Source: Viridothelium virens (Eukaryota; Ascomycota; Dothideomycetes; Trypetheliales; Trypetheliaceae). From it: a stretch of DNA of 64,000 nt. Positions 33,747-44,726 of the stretch are shown one piece after another (position 1 is the stretch's first letter; every line of letters begins with the position of its first letter). The notes below the pieces were generated by a model. That model saw only the letters and a list, made by a program, of their open reading frames with translations, made no database searches and had not been told where the DNA came from. A program made the translations under genes and the position numbers. The stretch is from the NCBI GenBank assembly GCA_010094025.1, contig ML991871.1, positions 1 through 64,000 on the forward strand, given 5' to 3'.

Positions 33747-34643
33747 TTACTCCATTAGCGCATCTGAGATCTCTATCTTTGCTTCTCCGGTCTCTGCGTC
33801 CCAGTTTTTTAAAGAAACACTCCGCATGTCCCGGACAATCCAGTCAGCGCCTGCATCTCGTAAGCGAACGACGTCGTGCGTGGTAGCTAACGCAACGACC
33901 GGGGAGCCCGCTGCTTTTCCTGCTAGAACACCTGCAGGAGCATCCTCCAACACCAACGTCCTCGTCCTCGCATTTTCGGCCAGCCCTAGGTTCTTCTGGC
34001 CCAATTGGTAGCATGCGGGATCCGGCTTCCCACGAGGCACGTCTTCGGCAGCGACAAGGTTTTTGGGGTGCGCCAGCTTCATCACGTCTAGCCAACCAGT
34101 CACCAAGGGCCTTGTCCCGGATGTCACGATGGCCCACGGAACACCCGCCTTTTCCAGCACGTCGAGGAACGCTCGACTGCCCGGTATCTCTACAGCATGC
34201 TGACCATACTCACGTGGTATGCGTGCTTCCATGTCAAGAACATCTAAGAAAAGTAAGCATATATAAGATGAGACCTAGAGTTGGTGGGACGCCCTACACT
34301 CCATATTTGCTCGTGATTTGTCGTATATCTCAAGAACGTCGATTGATCTTCGTCCGTGGGATGTTTGAAGGATGACATTAGGGTCGACTCCAAGTTCTTT
34401 TCCTATCCTAGCCATATCAGGACCAGTGCAGCAAGGTGAGGGAGATGCCTATTGGCTAATGACGTACTTGTGCCAATTTTTCACAATGGCCTCGGTTGAA
34501 TCTATGATTGTGCCATCCATATCAAAGAGCTGCGAATCATTAGTTGACCTGATGTGATTTTGCCAAATAATACAACTTACAAGGCCTTGGAATGAGTGAA
34601 CTTCCGCTGGCTTCGAGAAATTGAGATCCTCTATGCGAGACAT
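33747..34643 (-). CDS. HAD-superfamily phosphatase, glycerol-3-phosphatase (Gpp) type
   Basis: Four exons (34581-34643, 34468-34529, 34298-34407, 33747-34243), 243 residues; introns of 51, 59 and 54 nt keep frame. HAD motif I is LFDMDGTIIDSTEA, with both catalytic aspartates in DMDGT. The cap region contains IGKELGVDPNVILQTSHGRR and NMEYVLDMEARIPREYG. Motif II is VPWAIVTSGTRPLV, motif III is the lysine in RGKPDPACYQLG, and motif IV is LVLEDAPAGVLAGKAAG. This order matches the Gpp1/Gpp2 and 2-deoxyglucose-6-phosphatase group, which in yeast releases glycerol from glycerol 3-phosphate under osmotic or anaerobic stress. Substrate cannot be fixed from sequence. The TSHGRR and AVEIPG motifs are characteristic of that group. 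The start ATG begins MSRIEDLNFSKP. Confidence 0.88.
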
Positions 34644-35012
34644 TCTGACAGTGTGACGACAGAATCTATTTTCGGCAAAGAAGCCAAATACTTCTGAAAG
34701 ACTACGTTAGTCAAGGTCCCCAAAAATTGTTGTACTGTGTGAAAATATACTGTCGAAAAATCGCGACAGCTAGGTACCTAAGCCAGGTGAACGAGAATAG
34801 GTTCTGTACTGTACTCCGTACATACCTTTAGGTAGTTTATTGTCCGGCAAATCTCGATTCGGGGGGCCGCTGCTTCTCGGCAAACTTGCCCCACCGCCAA
34901 GTGTCTTGCACTTTTATACCTTCACGTCGTTGAAAATTTACTATTTGATGGTACTGTCAGGTCTTCTCGCACTTCCAAAACGTGCCATAGTCCTGAATCA
35001 CATTTAGTCATC
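34644..35012. other. Divergent intergenic region
   Basis: Shared upstream region of the HAD phosphatase (minus) and NUG1-type GTPase (plus). Contains GTACTCCGTAC at about 34810-34820 and a GGTACC nearby. No coding stretch. Confidence 0.5.
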
Positions 35013-36800
35013 ATGAAGGTCGGAAGTGCGTCAATCTGCTGATCTATCTTGATTCTGTAATACTGATCATTTAAGAACCTAAGTCGAAAAGAGTTCCTGT
35101 CCGATTACGGCACAAAATTGAGAAGGCTTCAACGGCAAAACAGCGCAAACAGAGGAAGCTTGAAAAGAAGGTCAGGAAAAAATTCAACCACTTTGCATGC
35201 TATAGAGGTACACTAACTCCTTCATCAGAACCCACAATGGCGCTCGCGCTTGAAAAAGGATCCTGGAATTCCAAACCTATTTCCTTACAAGGACAAAATA
35301 TTACAAGAGATAGAAGAAAGGAAACAGTCCAAGGAGGCAGAAGCGGCGCGACGGAAAGAACTGGCAAGGGCGCAAAGAGAGGGACTCGAGGTCGCAGAAG
35401 AACAAGCTACAGTTCAGGCCACTCGTATTGCCGGGGAAAGCATCTCAAACGAGCATGATCATGAGGAGAATGAGGACATGGATGAAGTGCGCGCTATAAC
35501 TCAACTTTTTGACCATGGGAGATAGGCTGACATTCCCAAGGACGACGAGGCGAATCCAATGGCAGCGCTCCTGGCTTCAGCCGAAGCTCGAGCTGCAGAA
35601 TATGAAGATGAACACGGCGATAGTAGTCTGGATGCGATGGACGAGGATGGTTCAGAGGAAGAGTGGGATGGGCTTGGAGATGGAGATCATACTGAGCCAA
35701 TAATGTCAGCCCCAGCAGCACGAAAAGACTCTTCTCGGAGAGCATTTGACAAGGTATTCAAACAAGTGGTAGAGGCAGCAGATGTTGTACTCTACGTTCT
35801 TGATGCTCGGGACCCTAATGGGACAAGATCCAAAGAGGTCGAGCGCATGATCATGGCTGCTGAGGGAGGAGAGAAACGTCTAATCCTTATCCTCAATAAG
35901 ATTGATCTCATACCGCCGGAAAACCTCAAGGCCTGGCTAATACATTTACGGCGAAACTTCCCTACATTACCCCTTCGAGCGTCCACTTCTGCGCCAAATG
36001 CGCGAACGTTTGACCACAAGCAACTCTCCGTGAAAGGAACCTCGGAGACGCTGTTTAGAGCTCTAAAGACCTACTCGCATACGAAACAACTAAAGCGATC
36101 GATCATTGTTGGCATTATTGGCTACCCTAACGTTGGCAAATCCTCCGTTATCAATGCTCTTACCTCAAGGCTTGGTGGCAGAGCGGATGCGTGTCCTGTA
36201 GGTGCGGAAGCTGGGATCACGACTGCTCTGCGGGAGGTCAAGTTGGACAATAAACTCAAACTCCTGGATTCGCCTGGGATCGTCTTCCCGACCTCGAGTG
36301 AAGCTTCGAAAGCGCATAGAACAGACGAGCAGGCACGGTTGATCTTGCTTAACGCAGTTCCCCCCAAGGAAGTCAACGATCCGGTTCCGGCTATCACACT
36401 GTTGCTCCGTAGACTGTCCGCATCTGCGGCTAGCTTTGATCATTTGCTCCAGCTCTATGACATCCCTCCGCTAATGACTCAGGATGGAGATATGACCACC
36501 GATTTCCTGATCCAAGTCGCCAGAAAGAGAGGCAGATTGGGCAAGGGGGGCGTTCCGAATCTCCACAGTGCTGCACAAACAGTTCTCACAGACTGGAGGG
36601 ACGGGAGGATTCAGGGATGGGCAGATGCCCCGGCATTGCAGGTTACATCAAAGGTACCTGCTCTCAACGAGAACGGCAAGCAGCAGATAGACATGGGTGG
36701 GTCCGGTGATCAGAAAGAAATTGTCAAAGAATGGGCAGCAGAATTCAAGCTTGAAGGGTTGTGGGGCGACGATGAAGGAGGCGACAAGATGGAAGCATGA
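35013..36800 (+). CDS. NUG1: NUG1/GNL3-type circularly permuted nucleolar GTPase
   Basis: Four exons (35013-35025, 35076-35170, 35229-35486, 35526-36800), 546 residues. The spliced N-terminus is MKVGKPKSKRVPVRLRHK, the basic GN3L/Grn1 region that directs nucleolar and pre-ribosome binding, followed by WRSRLKKDPGIPNLFPYK. The GTPase motifs occur in permuted order, as in YlqF/YawG proteins: DARDPNGTRSKEVE, then G4 NKIDL, then G1 GYPNVGKSS, then G3 DSPGIV. A C-terminal helical region follows. Nug1 acts in nuclear assembly and export of the 60S ribosomal subunit. The third intron (35487-35525) is only 39 nt; without its removal the frame stops at TAG after 12 further codons, so splicing is required. 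The 13-nt first coding exon is supported by the family N-terminus it restores. Confidence 0.93.
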
Positions 36801-37256
36801 CCATTCAACCCATCACATCTTTTTCATGACTGATCAAATGCAACTATCATTGGTCCCAATGCGCGCGCGTCTTGCTTTCACTTCACTGGATGCTGCAATA
36901 GGTCGGGAGATTTCGTGATAAGCTGAAAGAAGGTTGGGGGTTTGCGACAGGGATTGGAATCATGTGAAGACGACGGAGATTTGCCCCTCAAAGCCCTAAG
37001 ATGCTAAGGTACTACCCCTCCACCCCTCTTCGCCCCACCATGCCGGATGCGAAGCTCGAGCTCTCCAATCGTAGAGCCGACGCAAAGCGAAAACCCTTGC
37101 TTCCACGTCAAGGTATGTCACGATTGCATTTCGAGTTGTGTACCGCTGATGGCCGCAAGAATTGTTTCGAGGAGCTCGAGGAGCTCGATATTCGCCTTGA
37201 ACTACCACTGTTCCCTTCCAATCCATTCCGGCACGTCGACACCGATATTCAGAAGC
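36801..37256. other. Intergenic region
   Basis: 456 bases between two co-directional genes. Open frames seen here do not resemble genes. Likely promoter of the P5C dehydrogenase gene. Confidence 0.5.
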
Positions 37257-39165
37257 ATGGCAAGCTTGGCAGCGTTCCAAGTGCCCACCATTGACAATGA
37301 GCCAAATGTGCGGTTCGATAATGTGTATAGAGAAGGCGAGGCTGATTATAGCTGTAGAAACACTACTCCAAGGGCTCCACGGACCGACAAGGACTGCTCG
37401 ACGCAGTGAAATCTCTCAAGAGTAAAACACCCATCGAGGTACCCATAGTCGTCGGCGGAAAGGAGGTGCGAAATCGGACGCTCATCTCGATGTCCATTAC
37501 TGAAGAAAACCCAGGCCAAGACCTCCTCCGTTCTGACCCAACCGAACCCCTCGTCACATGCCAATGCTGTCTGCAAGTACTCTAATGTCTCCGAGTCCCA
37601 AGTCACAGAGGCTATCGGTGCCGCGCTGGCAGCAAAACCAGCCTGGGAATCGCTCCCGTTCGCAGACCGTGCAGCCGTGTTTCTAAAGGCAGCGGACCTA
37701 ATATCGGGAAAATACCGATATGATGTGATGGCTGCGACAATGGTAGGACAGGGAAAAAATGCGTGGCAGGCGGAGATTGATTCCACGGCAGAACTCTGTG
37801 ACTTTTTCAGGTACTGAGAACCGGTGCTTTGATGAGGACATGTCAGCTGAAAGAGCCAAGATTCAATGTGAAGTATGCCCAAGAAACCTATGGTCATCAA
37901 CCTGTACACAATTCACCCGGCGTATGGAAGTAAGTGCACATTACGTCCCTCGCTAAGGAAAATAGAATGCTTACTCAAACCTTCTCTTCAGTCGTGTCGA
38001 GTATCGGCCCCTCGAGGGTTTTGTCTATGCTATTACTCCTTTCAATTTCACAGCAATCGCTGGCAATCTTCCAGGAGCTCCGGCTCTGATGGGCAATGTT
38101 GTCGTCTGGAAACCTTCACCTTCCGCGATTGCCTCGAATTGGCTTGTTTATCAGATCCTAGTCGAGGCCGGTCTACCACCGAACGTTATTCAGTTCGTCC
38201 CTGGTGATGCAGTCGAAGTCACGCGGGCTGTGCTATCTCATCCTGAATTCTCCGCACTTCACTATACGGGTAGTACTGCAGTCTTCCGTAGCCTGTATGG
38301 TCAAATAGCGACCGGTGTCGCCGGGGGCAAATATCACGGTTATCCACGCATCGTAGGCGAGACGGGGGGCAAGAATTTCCATATCCTGCACCACACGGCC
38401 GATGTCCACAATGCTGTCATCAACACCGTGCGCGGCGCTTTCGAATACCAGGGCCAAAAGTGCAGTGCCTGCTCGCGAGCCTATATCCCCTCCTCTCTCG
38501 CAGATCAATATATCTCAGGTCTGGTCTCGGAAACCAAGAAACTCAAAGTCGGCGACCCAGAAGACTTCGCCAACTTCATCGGCCCTGTCATACACGAAGC
38601 CAGCTTCCAGCGCCTCTCCAGCGCCATCGACGCCGCCAAGAACGACCCGGAGCTCGAGCTCCTCTGCGGCGGCACCTACGACAACAGCCGCGGCTACTTC
38701 ATCCACCCCACCATCTACAAGACGACCAACCCCCACCACGACCTCATGACCCGCGAGCTCTTCGGCCCCATCCTCTGCCTCTACGTCTATGACGACCAGA
38801 AGGCCTCCTCTGCCACCAACACCACCACCACCTCGCCATCCGCCGCCGACCAAGCCTTCACCTCCATCTGCCACACGCTCGCGGAGACCACGGCCTACGC
38901 CCTCACCGGCGCCGTCTTCGCGCAGGACCGCAGCGCGATTCGCCATGCTGAGGAGGCGCTCCGGAACGCGGCGGGCAACTTCTATATCAATTGCAAGTGC
39001 ACGGGGGCGGTGGTCGGGCAGCAGCCGTTTGGAGGCGCGAGGGCGAGCGGGACGAACGACAAGGCGGGGAGTGCGAACTTGCTGAGTCGGTTTGTGAGTA
39101 TGCGGGCGGTGAAGGAGGATTTTGTTGGGAGTGCGGAGGTGGCGTATCCGAGTAATGAGGTGTGA
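37257..39165 (+). CDS. Delta-1-pyrroline-5-carboxylate dehydrogenase (mitochondrial proline catabolism)
   Basis: Five exons (37257-37307, 37358-37465, 37515-37810, 37861-37929, 37992-39165), 565 residues. Oxidises P5C / glutamate semialdehyde to glutamate with NAD+ as the second step of proline degradation. Family landmarks: FQVPTIDNEPN, EVPIVVGGKE, AAKPAWESLPFADRAAVFLK, GQGKNAWQAEIDSTAEL, RFNVKYAQETYG, YAITPFNFTAIAGNLPGAPA, MGNVVVWKPS, VPGDAVEVTRAV, VGETGGKNFH (general-base Glu region) and EYQGQKCSACSR with the catalytic Cys. The C-terminal half carries QQPFGGARASGTNDKAG. A Ser/Thr-rich insertion (ATNTTTTSPSAADQ) interrupts a surface loop. The last about 600 bases use strongly G/C-ending codons, unlike the 5' half. 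No proline permease or proline oxidase gene is adjacent, so this is not a prn-type cluster within the window. Confidence 0.96.
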
Positions 39166-39704
39166 GATGGGAATTGCGATAGTGGTGGTTTTGGGGGAGA
39201 GGGGCGAGGGGGGAAGGGCGGGAGAGGTGAGGGAAGGATGGGTAGGTTCTTCGGGAGAGGGGACTTGGGTGATTGAGTTCGGCTGGGGAGAGAGAAGGCG
39301 GATGGTGAGAGAGACGATGGATATGAAGGATTGAATCATTTTTACACTTTGGATAAGCATTAGAGCCACATGGGATCAGAGCTGCACAGAGATCTTATAG
39401 TCCTATCGATGGTTCTTTAGGAATATCCTATACAAAAGCTCTCCGAGGCAATGCTTATCCTCTCTCAACCCTAGATGGATCCGTGCGAGCTCCACCATTC
39501 CGCTGATAGCAGTCCCCCCGCCGCCGTCGGGTCGGCGTACGGCATGCTCGCGTGCGACGAATCATCACGCGATCTCGCCGATATAAGCTGCATGGTTCGT
39601 AGTGTGCGGCGGTATCTTGATAGCCTTCAAGTCTGGTTAATGGAGACTCAAGGATGAAGAAGATAATATCTGTATGGTAAAAGATGTGAGAGCGGTTGAG
39701 CAGC
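39166..39704. other. Convergent intergenic region
   Basis: 539 bases between the 3' ends of the P5C dehydrogenase and VPS26 genes. Nothing recognised. Confidence 0.5.
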
Positions 39705-40758
39705 TCACGATTGTTGGATTTGCCGATTTTGTTCTTGGGCTGCGGCGAGACCCTCGGGTGCTTGGCGAAAGAGAACTATCTCTGACTGCTTGAAGTATCG
39801 TCGTGCGTCTAAAGGATTAGCATCTGCTCGTTTGCAATTTCAGACTGAAGAGAATTTACCTTCATCAATCAACACTAAACTCAGGTAGTATCGGGTGGAG
39901 TATTTCTTATTGACTTCACGGAACGTAGGAGTGAGGTCAAAGCCCCCCAGGAACAATCGAATCGGGATTGTCTCTCCTCGCGATGGCGATCCGTCCATTA
40001 TCTCAAATCGCACCAATGTCTCACTTTCGTTGTATTGATTTGGCGCGGCTCCGGTTGTTTCTCTTCGGATGATGGACAATTCCATGTGCTTTATCTTCAG
40101 TCTGACCAACAAAAAGTATATCCTTCCCACTATTACGTCTTTGAGATGGTACTTGCTCTTGGAATACTCAAACTCGATGTGAAGGCAGTCCTCAATTCCC
40201 ACATCCATTTTGATGCTGCTATTCGTTTCTGGCGGTATCCGGTAGGAGTATACCCAGAGGTCCTTTTCCCTAATCACGTCTGCCATTCGCCGGGCAACGG
40301 TGACACGTACAAAGTAGCGTAATTTGACGTTGATGCCGTTGTAGGATTCGTATTGCTTCTCGACATTTTTGAAGTTGAAGGGGTAATTTTGCGGATGCTG
40401 GAGCTCACCAGGAGCTGCAAGTTCTTGACCCAAGGATAAAAATTCATAGTGGTTGCCCCGGTCGAAGAACATTTCTATCATCGTGTAAGCCACCGGTCGT
40501 GAGGGATATTTACTTCTGAATAGCGTAAACATATTCCCTACCTATCGTTCCGATGAATTGCACCTTAATTCCCGTATGCTCTAATCGTTTTCCATCCTTA
40601 GGCCTTATCGTAACGATACCTTTCACCGACTCGCCATCCATATACAACGGCGCTTTTTCTCTCCGACTCTTGTCTAGCCTGACATCGACCATTTGCCTGT
40701 CATCGCCATCTTCGAGGACGATGTCAATGTCGACCGGCGTGCTGAAGAAATAGGCCAT
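39705..40758 (-). CDS. VPS26: Retromer subunit VPS26
   Basis: Three exons (40542-40758, 39860-40474, 39705-39808), 311 residues; introns of 67 and 51 nt. Arrestin-fold subunit of the retromer core (Vps26-Vps29-Vps35), which returns sorting receptors from endosomes to the Golgi. It starts MAYFFSTPVDIDIVLEDGDD. Conserved blocks: GESVKGIVTIRPKDGKRLEH, GIKVQFIGTIEMFFDRGNHY, EFLSLGQELAAPGELQHPQN, YESYNGINVKLRYFVRVTV, KDLWVYSYRIPPE, MDVGIEDCLHIEFEYSKSKY, LKDVIVGRIYFLLVRLKIKH, and PIRLFLGGFDLTPTFREVN with NKKYSTRYYLSLVLIDE. The third exon supplies DARRYFKQSEIVLFRQ and ends QIQQS. Length is normal for the family and every block is intact. Confidence 0.97.
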
Positions 40759-41711
40759 TTTGCAGTCGAAAGGTGGCGGTAATGCTGGCCGATTTAGCGT
40801 CCTCAGTTACGATTGTTGTCGAGTGACAGCATCATGTAGCTGTTGCAGCTTGAAGATGCGCACGCACGGCAGGTGGGCAGGCAAAGAACGATGCTGGAGG
40901 TCGAGGTCCCCGCCAGGCAGGGGCCGTGCTCAGCCCTGCGAAAACCGTTGTACTTCGTCTCCTTTGACTTCATCGAACGCGAGATCTTTTGTTCAATCCC
41001 TTTTTTATGAAAGATGGAGATCCAGTTGACCCTCGCTGTATCAGGAACTTTACTTATGTGTAAAACGTCGCGTTTCACCGCTCTATGGTATGTGGATGGA
41101 TACCCCCAGCGACCTTCATCATGCCCATGCCTTCGAGAGACACTTCAAGAAGACGCTCTTTTATTACGCGCTTCACTCCCTATCTAGCAGCTTGGATAGA
41201 ATCACAGCAGATGTTTGGAAATCACCCGGCTTTCTAGTGCCATGAATGGCCAGGAGTACATCTCTCCTTTTCATTGAAAGCAGAGTAGTGGTCAACAGTT
41301 GAAGACGCGTGATTGCTCTCTATATTCGTTTTTACATATTGGGCCCTCGGACAAATCTGGACAAAAATCTCTAATCGCGTCAACTGCTGAATCAAGCGCC
41401 TGAGACTCTTCATCTCGGGTACACCTCCGAACGGAGGCTATCTCAAATTAGGTAGCCTATCCGGTGAAGAATGACAGTACCTATCATATCTTGTGCGCCT
41501 GAGCCCGTTCCGTTGGGACCAAGTAAATTTTGTGCTTCCACGATGACGATCCTTGTTCAGATTGGTGCTGACGCCCGTTCAACGTCTCGTCGTGCCTTCT
41601 CAGTTCTCAGAAGACCTTCCCTATGCTTTTCCCCGGGGTTGCTTTTCCACAATCTAGACATAGATGGCCTTTTGTTCTGTGAGAGAATTTTGAGCTGAAG
41701 AATCGTTAAGA
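40759..41711. other. Divergent intergenic region
   Basis: 953 bases shared by VPS26 (minus) and gluconokinase (plus). No coding stretch recognised. Confidence 0.5.
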
Positions 41712-42412
41712 ATGGCAAGTGTAAATGGAGATGAACGGCTGGCTTCCTCTACCAAACCCCAATACATATGGGCTGTCTTCGGACCGGCTGGCTGTGGGAA
41801 GAGTACGATTGGTAGACACCTCGCAGACCAACTTGCTCTGCCATATATCGAGGGTGACGAAGTACGGTCCTCTCGCGACATGAGTCTCTATTGTATCTCT
41901 CAATGGCTGATCTGTTCCAGTTCCATCCACCCTCCAATATTGAAAAGATGGCTGCAGGAATTCCGCTCACAGATGCAGATCGTTGGGACTGGCTCATACT
42001 TCTGCGCGAACAATCTCTCGCTGCACTCGACCCTACTCGCCCCAACACCACCATCACGTCTGATCCCGCGCCTTCCAAGCCTAAGCCTGGTGTAGTGCTC
42101 ACCTGCTCCGCGCTGAAGCGCAAGTATCGCGACGTCATACGTATCGCTGCGTATCATCACCCGCATATTCGGGTGCGCTTTGTCTACCTTAAGGCCGACG
42201 AAGAGTTAATACTGGGAAGAGTTAGAGCCAGGCAAGGTCACTTCATGAAGGAGACCATGGTCAAGAGTCAATTTGGCATATTAGAGGGGCCAGCGGTGGA
42301 GGAAGAAGATGTGTTGAGCGTGGATGTTGCCGGGACGACGGAAGAGGTGCAGGCCAAGGCTGTGGAAGCTGTGGAAAGAGAGTTCGGGAAGCTAGCCAGG
42401 ACGATGGGGTGA
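41712..42412 (+). CDS. Gluconokinase (D-gluconate kinase)
   Basis: Two exons, 41712-41861 and 41921-42412, 213 residues; 59-nt intron (GTACGG..TTCCAG), phase 0. Phosphorylates D-gluconate to 6-phosphogluconate, feeding the pentose phosphate pathway. P-loop is FGPAGCGKSTIGRHLA at about residues 24-39. Splicing joins YIEGDE to FHPPSNIEKMAAGIPLTDAD and RWDWLILLRE, the family's substrate and lid region. CSALKRKYRDVIR follows, then VRFVYLKADEELILGRVRAR, GHFMKETMVKSQFGILEGP. The order and size match GntK/IDN1-type kinases. A Pro/Thr-rich loop (PTRPNTTITSDPAPSKPKPG) is inserted before the conserved CSALK strand, a common fungal feature. Confidence 0.95.
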
Positions 42413-44726
42413 GAGGATAGGGCTAAGCGACTCTTGGCTACTAGACGATTGATATGCATTTCGGTATTTTGGTAGTGACCTGCTAGGTGGCTACAGCGTC
42501 AGAATAGGGACTTGATTCATGTAAGGCATAACGGCAATTACTCCAAAGCTACAATGACGAAGAATTCGAAAATTGTTTTTTGCTACCATGGACACGCCCA
42601 TTCCACTTAGCACGAATGGCATTTTCATGGAGGAGGTATGCACAATTATGTAATTCATCTGGGACGATATTGATGTAGCGTCTGGACCTTTATCATTGCT
42701 CTCAGTCATCCTCCCTATTCGAGTAGAGAAACCTCTGATATGCCTTCATAGGCGACCAATGTAGGCGGTGTAACATTCGCGACAGTGGGATGAGCTCTGT
42801 GCTATTGAACGTTACATGGTCTTGGCCATGGACCGCAGTAACTTGACTTGTGGTTTGAGTAGGTCCAGGTTTGACCATTGGCTACGAGTTCGACTTCGCT
42901 TCGAGCCACGAGTAATATTGCTTTTTAAGTGCCGCCATGTCCTTCCCTAGCTGATACGCAACTAGCTATGTAGCACGTCGGAATGTCAATCGACGCTAGA
43001 AAAGTCATTTTTCCCTTTACATCCTCTCGTCTGCTTTCTGCCCATTTGCCTGTCCTCTTGATCATCGCTTATCGTGCAACTGCAAGCTATTCGAGTTCTA
43101 TGCCTGCTCTTGCGTATGAGGAAATGTCGACCAATGCATTCTTCAGCCGGTGGCGATGACGCGGGGTGAGATCGAAGTATTTTTGGAACCTTCAAAATTG
43201 TTTTGGCAGGTGTAAAGTAGAAAGTGACAGGGTGGGCGATGCCTCAGTGATACTGCCTACCTATATCTTTCATTGTCGATATCCCAACTCCAGAACTCGT
43301 TGTTCGTTGATCATTTGCGAGAGCGGTAAATAGAACCCAAGCCCGTAAGATCCGTAGAGAGTGTGCTCACCTTTTATGCGTTAAGGAAGGTAGTCAAGAA
43401 GGTTCCGTTCTTGGCTGCCTGTTTCTACTTCTCCAAAGACTGGATCTGGTGCACGCTCTCTGATCCTAGCGTATCCATGAAAATGATCTGAACGCACGAC
43501 GAAATACCTTATCTCTTCATTGAGAAGACTATCTCAACTTTGATATGTATAAACGAGGCCCTTCCACTTGATTTCGCTGTAAGTGGTGGTTTCTGTGGAC
43601 TCGTGAGCGCCAGCGTGATGAAAGGTACAGGGACAAGGCCATTCAGGGTGCATAGCTAAGATTTGGTGGTTATAGGGCGAAGATCTTAATAACTTGAAGG
43701 CAGGGCAGGGACAAGTGTTAAGTGGACTTGTAGATTCGATACTTATTAGTCCCAGGATTTCTCAAAACAGCATTCCGTATGTTCGCTCAATTCCGATGTC
43801 AGCAAGGTTCGCGGATAGACAGTACCCGATGCGTGAATTTGCTGTGGAGGTCCAAAACGTTAGCCTGGGCACTAAGCATCGCAGAGGGTTAAGAGGAACA
43901 TTAAGCTACATCAAGGTCAGCGCTAACCGAGCCGGTGGAATGAGTTACCTGAGTGGTGGGTAAAGATCGGTGGCGTCACGGCTTTGTCACGAGCTGTGAT
44001 TAGCCTGACGATTGGGGAATCCTCGTGGCAGATCACCATGGCGAGTGGCGATCATGGAGATCCCCACGGCAAACCATGCAGAGCCGCCGAGCTTATGAGG
44101 GATAAGGACGGCGATAGGGCGAGACGGCTGGGACGGTGCAGCAGAGGGATGGATAGGGGTGGAGAGCATGAAGGTTGAATGGCAATGGTGCAGATGGAAT
44201 TTCAAATTCCGATGGAAGAGTGCCGAGATGCCCCAATCACCCCAATGATCGAGGCCAGGTATGGGCGATGGGCAGCGATGGCTACCGATGGCTACCGATA
44301 GCCTCCAAGCCAGCCCAAGGTGGAGCCGGTCCGTGCGTGTCATCTGCACGATGGCGCACCTCCTCCGCGGCACGAGTAAGGTACTGCCACCGTCTCGCTG
44401 CGCAGCAAGTCTCTCTTGGACCGCGCCGTGACTCTCTCCTGGCCCTTTCTCCCAACCAGGCGTGCGATCGACTTCTCAGGCGCTGCTTCCGTCCTCCAGC
44501 GCGCACATCCGTACCAAGCGGGGGAGCCAGAGCTTTAGCCACGCGCCACGACCGCTGCCAATGCTTTTCCTGTGCCTTCATAACCTCCTCGACCTCAAGG
44601 CCCGGCCTTGCATCAGGAATGCCCATTGAAGTATGCTGGTCCTAGGCCTGCCATCACGCCTTCTGGATGTTTTGGTACCTGCTGTACCCTCTGCGTGGGT
44701 GAGTGCGCCCTGGCTGGCGATCATGG
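42413..44726. other. Long intergenic region upstream of SCAP
   Basis: 2.3 kb without a recognisable gene. Holds an SRE-1-like decamer (44236-44245). Open frames at about 44175-44645 are Arg/Ser-rich on both strands and look like chance. Confidence 0.5.
44236..44245 (+). promoter_or_regulatory. SRE-1-like element ATCACCCCAA
   Basis: Nine of ten positions match the vertebrate sterol response element ATCACCCCAC, and the site also fits most of the relaxed consensus reported for fungal SREBP. It lies about 480 bases upstream of the SCAP start. A single near-match can occur by chance. Confidence 0.25.

Noticed and set aside
38515-39369. 284-codon open frame on the minus strand opposite P5C dehydrogenase
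   Set aside because: Antisense shadow of a GC-rich coding island; low-complexity Glu/Gly/Val composition and no motif, while the plus strand encodes a complete conserved enzyme.
37257-42412. Proline-utilisation or sugar-acid catabolic cluster around P5C dehydrogenase and gluconokinase
   Set aside because: Neighbours are NUG1 and VPS26, unrelated housekeeping genes; no permease, oxidase or regulator for either pathway is adjacent.
44175-44645. 156-codon plus-strand frame upstream of SCAP
   Set aside because: Arg/Ser/Cys-rich without domain, opposite-strand frame equally open; likely chance in GC-rich DNA.
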